Below, piece by piece: positions 6,331 through 9,857 of a DNA stretch of 9,857 nt; the stretch's first letter is position 1, and each line of letters starts with the position of its first letter. The position numbers and the translations under genes were made by a program. A model generated the notes under the pieces. It searched no databases. It was not told the DNA's origin and was given only the letters and a program-made list of their open reading frames with translations. Source of the DNA: Dehalococcoidia bacterium (GTDB lineage: Bacteria > Chloroflexota > Dehalococcoidia > JACVQG01 > JAHKAY01); NCBI GenBank assembly GCA_030740315.1, contig JASLXN010000040.1:1-9857 (forward strand), written 5' to 3'.

Positions 6331-7420
6331 TGCTACTCTCCTTGGGGCTGTGGCCGTTGCCGTTAATGCGGGATCGGAGCTCCTGCAGCCTTGGCAGGTC
6401 GGTGAATCCGGAAAGAAGCACTATACCGCGCAACTCGTCTACAGCGTTGACGGGGTAGTCCCCTCCCCTGATTTCGTAGCTGTCAATCTCTTGCTCCAGC
6501 CAGCTTTTAGCCTGGAAGAAGCCCTCCACATTAATCTGGTTCTTGGGGCCGGATATCATGAGCAGGCCACGGCCGGCATCTTTCATAACGCAACGGCAGG
6601 TCATACCGGCAGCTACAGCGCTCTTGATGACGGTGTAGCAGCGAAGGGTAGGACTTAGCTCACCTATGGAGTCACGCTTTTTGAAGAAGAAGAGCTTGTC
6701 CTTCTTGGTGCGGGCCTTTATCTGCGAGAAGCCCAAGACTGACATACCCTTCCAGGAGTTCATGATATCAGCGGCGTCCACAACCTTCACCCCTACCCGT
6801 CCATTGGTGGCTTCGCCGGCCCCGAGTAGGGAGGGCAATGGCTGCACCAGGCTATGGTTCATCGTGTTAAAAGCCTGGGCCAGGGTCATCCCCTCTCGCT
6901 TCCACAGGTTATTGTCAAAGAAGAGGATGCCGTCCGCAACGGGGCTCAGGTCATCTACACAATCCATGGCATTGCGGGCCATGAGCTTGCCATCGTCGTC
7001 TCCGGGCAGGATACCCAGGACATAAACGGGGTGGTCGTACAACTCCTTGAGTGCTTTGACCAGGACCGGAGCTCCGCCGGAGCCTGTACCGCCACCCAGC
7101 CCGGCTAATACCAGGAAGCTATCTATGTGCTCAGTCATCTTTCCTGCCACCGTGTGGACGATGGCCGGCATACCGCTTTGCATCACATGAGCTCCGGCAT
7201 CCCTGAGGGTGCCAACGCCATGCCCCCTGGCCTCTGTTTGGCCGATAAGGATTCTGTCCTTCTGGGGGATGGTTTTCAGCCCCATGAGGTCGCTCTTGGC
7301 GGTATTCACTGCCATCGCGAAGGGGGCGATGTGACCGTGGATTCCCCACTTGTGGTAGTAAGCGAGCAGGTCAGCAATCCTTCCACCGGCCTGCCCCAAC
7401 CCAATTACTCCAACTCTCAT
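6317..7420 (-). CDS. CetZ-like tubulin/FtsZ superfamily GTPase
   Basis: A 367-residue cytoskeletal GTPase. The nucleotide-binding GQAGGRIADLL begins at residue 9. AVNTAKSDLMGL (37-48) and the IPQ..R.LIGQ....GHGVG block (51-70) follow. The tubulin signature GLGGGTGSGGAPVL lies at 107-120, and FFDNNLWK (167-174) is the guanine-contact region. D215-A-A-D218 sits where the T7 loop supplies the catalytic acid. The AVNTAK.DLMGL, GHGVG and LGILPG..D blocks are those I recall from archaeal CetZ proteins rather than canonical FtsZ, whose T7 and C-terminal binding peptide are absent. The tail (SRINGNGHSPKESSNGQN) is polar and disordered. The start is supported by AGGAGG eight bases upstream and by a TATAAT promoter. 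It is followed in an operon by a two-helix membrane protein. CetZ proteins control cell shape in haloarchaea; the role here is unknown. Confidence 0.85.
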   Translation of the reverse strand: MRVGVIGLGQAGGRIADLLAYYHKWGIHGHIAPFAMAVNTAKSDLMGLKTIPQKDRILIGQTEARGHGVGTLRDAGAHVMQSGMPAIVHTVAGKMTEHIDSFLVLAGLGGGTGSGGAPVLVKALKELYDHPVYVLGILPGDDDGKLMARNAMDCVDDLSPVADGILFFDNNLWKREGMTLAQAFNTMNHSLVQPLPSLLGAGEATNGRVGVKVVDAADIMNSWKGMSVLGFSQIKARTKKDKLFFFKKRDSIGELSPTLRCYTVIKSAVAAGMTCRCVMKDAGRGLLMISGPKNQINVEGFFQAKSWLEQEIDSYEIRGGDYPVNAVDELRGIVLLSGFTDLPRLQELRSRINGNGHSPKESSNGQN

Positions 7421-7483
7421 CTAACCTCCTCTTCGGGATAGATTCAGGGCCGGTTTACACACCGTCCCAACCCTGCGTGTTTG

Positions 7484-7512
7484 ATTATACTCCAAAAACC
7501 GCTCTAATACAA
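7484..7512 (-). promoter_or_regulatory. Promoter of the CetZ-like operon
   Basis: The minus strand reads TTGTAT (7507-7512), a 17-bp spacer and TATAAT (7484-7489), with an A/T-rich stretch immediately upstream. The expected transcript start near 7477 gives a leader of about 57 nt ending in AGGAGG before the ATG at 7420. Confidence 0.65.
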
Positions 7513-7639
7513 GTACTAAAACAAGAAAAAAATAGAAATATATAATATTTCGCAACGGTACCATATACGCTCTACCTACAAGTGCATAGGTGGCTTTGAG
7601 GGTGGTTAAAAACAATTCATAGACCTGTCACATACTACG

Positions 7640-7668
7640 TTGACACGCAACACTGTACCATCTATACT
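7640..7668 (+). promoter_or_regulatory. Near-consensus promoter with no adjacent protein gene
   Basis: TTGACA (7640-7645), exactly 17 bp, then TATACT (7663-7668, 5/6). This is the best sigma-70-type match in the window. Transcription would begin near 7675, about 400 bp before the CPBP protease frame, so it drives either a non-coding RNA or a long leader. Confidence 0.65.
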
Positions 7669-7674
7669 TTGCTA

Positions 7675-7950
7675 GTTACGTGCAGCGGCTGGAGCCTACC
7701 CTGGGGAACCGGTGACCGGACTTCCTTTTTCTGGCGTTGCAGGATGGGACTATATGGTGGCGTAATGACATGAGAGTAAATATTCGTAGAAAAGGTCTGC
7801 ATACTCCTTGCAACGGTTTGGGGGAAAACGCAGAACTCACTGAACACGAGCAGGTCACCACTACATTGGGGACAGGGCGCTATGTTCCACCCGGAGCTAA
7901 ACGAGGTGTGGCCTGAGCCTGCACCTTACGGCGGCCGCTTCTGAGATGCA
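7675..7950 (+). ncRNA. Candidate structured RNA or leader, family not recognised
   Basis: Starting at the predicted transcript start of a strong promoter, the sequence holds nested, non-crossing complementary segments. AGCGGC (7684-7689) pairs with GCCGCT (7934-7939), and GGTGACC (7711-7717) with GGTCACC (7853-7859). CGTTGCAGGA (7735-7744) pairs with TCCTTGCAACG (7805-7815), ten pairs with one bulge. A local hairpin AGGTG...CACCT (7904-7926) lies between. I compared it by eye with 6S RNA, tmRNA, SRP RNA and RNase P RNA and found none of their conserved signatures. No convincing intrinsic terminator follows. It may be an independent RNA or the 5' leader of the CPBP gene; the 3' boundary is a guess. 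Confidence 0.3.
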
Positions 7951-8074
7951 GACTGGTGGGGGACTGGTTGTGGTATGTTATTTATAAATATTTTACCTGC
8001 ACCTCCGACGGCTTTGAAAGAGTTCAGAGGGGTTGTAGGGGATGTGGTTCGGCCGGTTTCCTGTTGGGCACTGA

Positions 8075-8908
8075 GTGGGGGTAGGCGGTTGGTATCAGTT
8101 GATAATAGGGCAAAATAGCGTGGAACTAGAGGGCAAGATCCGAGCGTTACGGGATTTGATGGCCAAGGGCGAGGCAAAGGTAGTGGGCTATGTGGCCCTT
8201 ATTGTGGCAGCCGAGATCACGACCGTCCTTATCAATCCCGGCTTTGGTGTCTTTAGCCACTTGGTTGTGCTTACGGCACTGCTGATCCACTCTTCGCTGG
8301 CAGCATCTACTAGTGCCCGCCTCATTTTGTTGCCTCTGGCCCTGGGGCCACTTACCAGGATACTGAGCCTCGCTATGCCGCTTAACCTGCTACAGCCTAT
8401 TTCCTCATTCCCTTTGGTGTATATACCGCTCTTCCTGGCGGCTGTGGTAGTAATGCGCAACCTGGGCCTTAAACGGTCAGAGGTTGGGATAGTGAGGGGC
8501 AAACTGCTGTTTCAAATACCCATCGCCGTTATGGGAATAGGCCTTGGGCTCGTAGAGTTTGGTATTTTAAGGCCGCCTCCCCTAGCAGGTCCACTGGGCA
8601 CTGGTATCGTTTTACCCGCCCTCATACTTATAGCTACCACCGGCTTTGTGGAGGAACTCGTGTTTCGCGGAGTTTTGCAGCATGCTCTGCTGAAAGAATT
8701 GGGCAGAAGAGGCGTAATATATGCTGCTATAGTATTTGCCGTTCTCCATATCGGCTATCTGTCTGTGGCTGATGTAGTATTCGTGTTTGCGGTAAGTATT
8801 TTATTCGCCTGGGCGAGGCAGCGTACGGGTTCTTTGATTGGGGTAAGCATCTCGCATGGACTCACCAACACGGGCCTCTATTTGGTCTTCCCGTCTATTC
8901 CTTTTTAA
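8075..8908 (+). CDS. CPBP family intramembrane protease (Rce1/Abi-like)
   Basis: A polytopic membrane protein with roughly seven to eight hydrophobic helices. It carries the CPBP (Rce1-like) glutamate/metal-dependent protease motifs in its C-terminal half: EExxxR in VEELVFRG, FxxxH in FAVLHIG and HxxxN in SHGLTNTGLYL. Family members cleave prenylated proteins in eukaryotes or bacteriocin and signal substrates in bacteria; the substrate here is unknown. The GTG at 8075 follows directly on an in-frame TGA. The GTG at 8120, preceded by AGGG, or the ATG at 8159 are equally plausible and would drop a non-family leader (GVGGWYQLIIGQNS). No second gene is clearly linked; the lipoprotein locus begins about 100 bp downstream. 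Confidence 0.86.
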   Translation: MGVGGWYQLIIGQNSVELEGKIRALRDLMAKGEAKVVGYVALIVAAEITTVLINPGFGVFSHLVVLTALLIHSSLAASTSARLILLPLALGPLTRILSLAMPLNLLQPISSFPLVYIPLFLAAVVVMRNLGLKRSEVGIVRGKLLFQIPIAVMGIGLGLVEFGILRPPPLAGPLGTGIVLPALILIATTGFVEELVFRGVLQHALLKELGRRGVIYAAIVFAVLHIGYLSVADVVFVFAVSILFAWARQRTGSLIGVSISHGLTNTGLYLVFPSIPF

Positions 8909-9010
8909 AAAGAATCAGCAGGGTATATCAACCAAAAGAATGCGAGCGTTGCCTTAACGGCTAGGAGTCCCACAGGGTATTGGGTACAGCGGGGGAGGGA
9001 AGCGACAAAG

Positions 9011-9313
9011 CTGAAGTCTATATCACTACTCCTGTTACTTACAGCACTTATGTTGTTGTTGGTAGGTTGCAGTGGTGGTAGTCGGCCCCTACCGGATATC
9101 GATGCCACCGTAGACGCAAGGGTTGCCAAAGAGCGTGCCGCAGAGGCAACTGTAGATGCCAAGGTGAAGACCATCATTGAGGCTACCGCTCAGGCAGTGC
9201 CATCTGCCACACCAGTGCCACACGCAGCTTCACCTACGCCTTCACTGACACCGTTGCGGAAGAGTACTATCATCCGTACATCCACGAGTACACCGTCGGC
9301 GTACGTGCGATAG
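9011..9313 (+). CDS. Lipoprotein N-terminal fragment with probable non-ATG start
   Basis: The first ATG (9050) gives only MLLLVGC, but the frame is open upstream and reads LKSISLLLLLTALMLLLVGC from 9011. This is a complete type II signal peptide: lysine n-region, about 16 hydrophobic residues and an LVGC lipobox. No ATG, GTG or TTG occurs in this frame between the preceding in-frame stop at 8906 and 9050. CTG 9011, twelve bases after a GGAGG (8994-8998), is the best start. The mature part (DIDATVDARVAKERAAEATVDAKV) is an alanine-rich, possibly coiled segment, followed by a Pro/Thr linker (PTPSLTP). This style is common in Chloroflexota exported proteins. After about 9250 the frame (RKSTIIRTSTSTPSAYVR) looks non-native and stops, which suggests a frameshift into the downstream M23-like domain. 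The mature protein would be anchored to the outer face of the membrane. Confidence 0.6.
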   Translation: MKSISLLLLLTALMLLLVGCSGGSRPLPDIDATVDARVAKERAAEATVDAKVKTIIEATAQAVPSATPVPHAASPTPSLTPLRKSTIIRTSTSTPSAYVR

Positions 9314-9464
9314 ATACGAGGAGAAAAGACCTACGGATGAAAAACGGGGTGTCGAGTCCAACTCATCGTCTTCGTGGACTCCCCCGCAGGGATGTTCCAA
9401 CGATAAGGATGTCACGCTCACCCTCTCGCCTGTCGACCCTGATGTAACCCAGTTCTTTTTACCA

Positions 9465-9818
9465 ATGGGGAAATTACATCCTACCATCGGGCATCCCACT
9501 CCCACAGACCACGCCTACCATCTCCATGATAAGATCCCACAATGGGAGCAGGAGGGAGGACAAGGAGCTCCCTGGGTTCCCCCTTACGATGTGAGGGTTC
9601 CCGCTGACGGTCTGATCACCCATATCGAGGGTATGGGGTTTCAAGATCCCCCGCACGGTTTTTGGGGAACATCGGAGGATTACCGGATTATCATCTGGCA
9701 CTCTTGTACCGTGGCAACCATCTACATTCATCTGGGAGGACTGGCCCCTGAAATTCTTCAGGTCACTGGGCCCATTGCTGAACGCGGTCATTGGAGTGGC
9801 AAGACAATCCCGGTTTAG
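9465..9818 (+). CDS. M23-like (LytM-fold) domain fragment
   Basis: From the first ATG this gives 117 residues, but protein-like sequence in the same frame starts earlier, around 9405 (DKDVTLTLSPVDPD, then FFLPMGKLHP). The motif GHPTPTDHAYHLHD, the block VRVPADGLITHIEG and DYRIIIWHS...ATIYIHLGG resemble M23/LytM-type domains seen in Chloroflexota exported proteins. The second metal motif (HxH) expected later is missing because a TAG at 9816 ends the frame. In-frame sequence after the stop (PEHVRNSLRD) still looks like the family's terminal segment. No Shine-Dalgarno precedes 9465, so this ATG is unlikely to be a natural start. Any peptidase activity is doubtful. Confidence 0.5.
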   Translation: MGKLHPTIGHPTPTDHAYHLHDKIPQWEQEGGQGAPWVPPYDVRVPADGLITHIEGMGFQDPPHGFWGTSEDYRIIIWHSCTVATIYIHLGGLAPEILQVTGPIAERGHWSGKTIPV

Positions 9819-9857
9819 CCTGAGCATGTGCGCAACAGTTTACGGGATAGTCAACAA

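Larger units (their letters stand above)
7421..8074. other. Long intergenic region between divergent CetZ-like and CPBP genes
   Basis: This 654-bp stretch has no convincing protein gene on either strand. It contains the minus-strand promoter and leader of the CetZ-like gene, an A/T-rich tract (7511-7555) that could act as an UP element, and a strong plus-strand promoter (7640-7668). A stretch with nested inverted repeats (7675-7950) follows, then an AT palindrome TATTTATAAATA (7979-7990) about 85 bp before the protease ORF. Longer open frames here are short, overlap one another and have no recognisable content. Confidence 0.7.
9011..9857 (+). pseudogene. Probable single lipoprotein/M23-like gene broken by frameshifts and a stop
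   Basis: Coding-like text moves through the three frames in order. The lipoprotein signal and Thr/Pro linker occupy one frame up to about 9250. A second frame reads VAEEYYHPYIHEYTVGVRAIDT at about 9253-9318. The third carries the M23-like domain from about 9405 to a TAG at 9816. Together they have the order expected of one secreted protein: signal, linker, N-terminal region, LytM-fold domain. Two small indels and a premature stop would explain the arrangement. This is either decay of the gene or base-calling errors. The locus continues to the right edge of the window. Confidence 0.5.

Noticed and set aside
7541..7546. Plus-strand TATAAT as a promoter
   Set aside because: It lies in an A/T-rich tract with no -35 at suitable spacing (AAAACA at 17 bp); the TTGACA-TATACT site 100 bp downstream is far better.
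7421..7615. 64-codon minus-strand frame with a hydrophobic stretch just upstream of the CetZ-like gene
   Set aside because: It needs a TTG start without Shine-Dalgarno, its hydrophobic part is simply the translation of A/T-rich DNA, and it contains the CetZ-like gene's own -35 and -10 elements.
7709..7730. CCGGTGACCGG palindrome followed by TTTTT as an intrinsic terminator
   Set aside because: The repeat has a one-base centre, so only about three pairs can form as a hairpin, and the T run is eight bases away and short.
7861..7920. Possible relic of a zinc-ribbon protein (one frame reads YVPPGAKRGVA)
   Set aside because: The phrase resembles zinc-ribbon linkers, but no cysteine pairs are in frame, stops are close on both sides, and a single short resemblance is not enough.

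Overview
The window looks like bacterial chromosome from an uncultured Chloroflexota-type organism, probably near Dehalococcoidia/SAR202. This is an inference from three things: lipoprotein text of the ATVDARV...TPTP style, a GHPTPTDH-type M23-like domain, and a bacterial tubulin closest to CetZ. No rRNA or other direct marker is present. The sequence is GC-rich with dense genes, and I see no transposase, phage gene or CRISPR array.

Region 1 (1-3660, minus strand) is a nitrogen-metabolism cluster read nitrilase -> glutamine synthetase -> PucR-type regulator. The PucR gene runs off the left edge. Its ATG directly abuts the glutamine synthetase stop codon. The nitrilase promoter has an extended -10 element with a perfect 13-bp palindrome just upstream, and it diverges from a tRNA promoter. 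A plausible reading is that the nitrilase releases ammonia, the synthetase assimilates it, and the regulator controls the set.

Region 2 (3622-6082, plus strand) holds tRNA-Leu(UAG) with a TTGACA promoter, a PaREP1/HEPN-like helical protein, and lepA (EF4). The last few codons of lepA are replaced by an 18-G/19-C homopolymer palindrome, which is probably an assembly or sequencing artefact over a gap.

Region 3 (6124-7512, minus strand) is a two-gene unit. A CetZ-like tubulin-superfamily GTPase has a good promoter and Shine-Dalgarno, and is followed with a 14-nt overlap by a 68-residue two-helix membrane protein.

Region 4 (7421-8074) has no convincing protein gene. It carries the CetZ-like promoter and a near-consensus plus-strand promoter (TTGACA-17-TATACT). 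That promoter is followed by nested long-range helices, so the stretch is a candidate structured RNA or a long leader.

Region 5 (8075-9857, plus strand) encodes a CPBP/Rce1-like intramembrane protease, then a lipoprotein locus. The lipoprotein has a textbook signal peptide whose only suitable start is a CTG. Its coding signal moves through all three frames into an M23-like domain that ends early, so it is a pseudogene or contains sequence errors.
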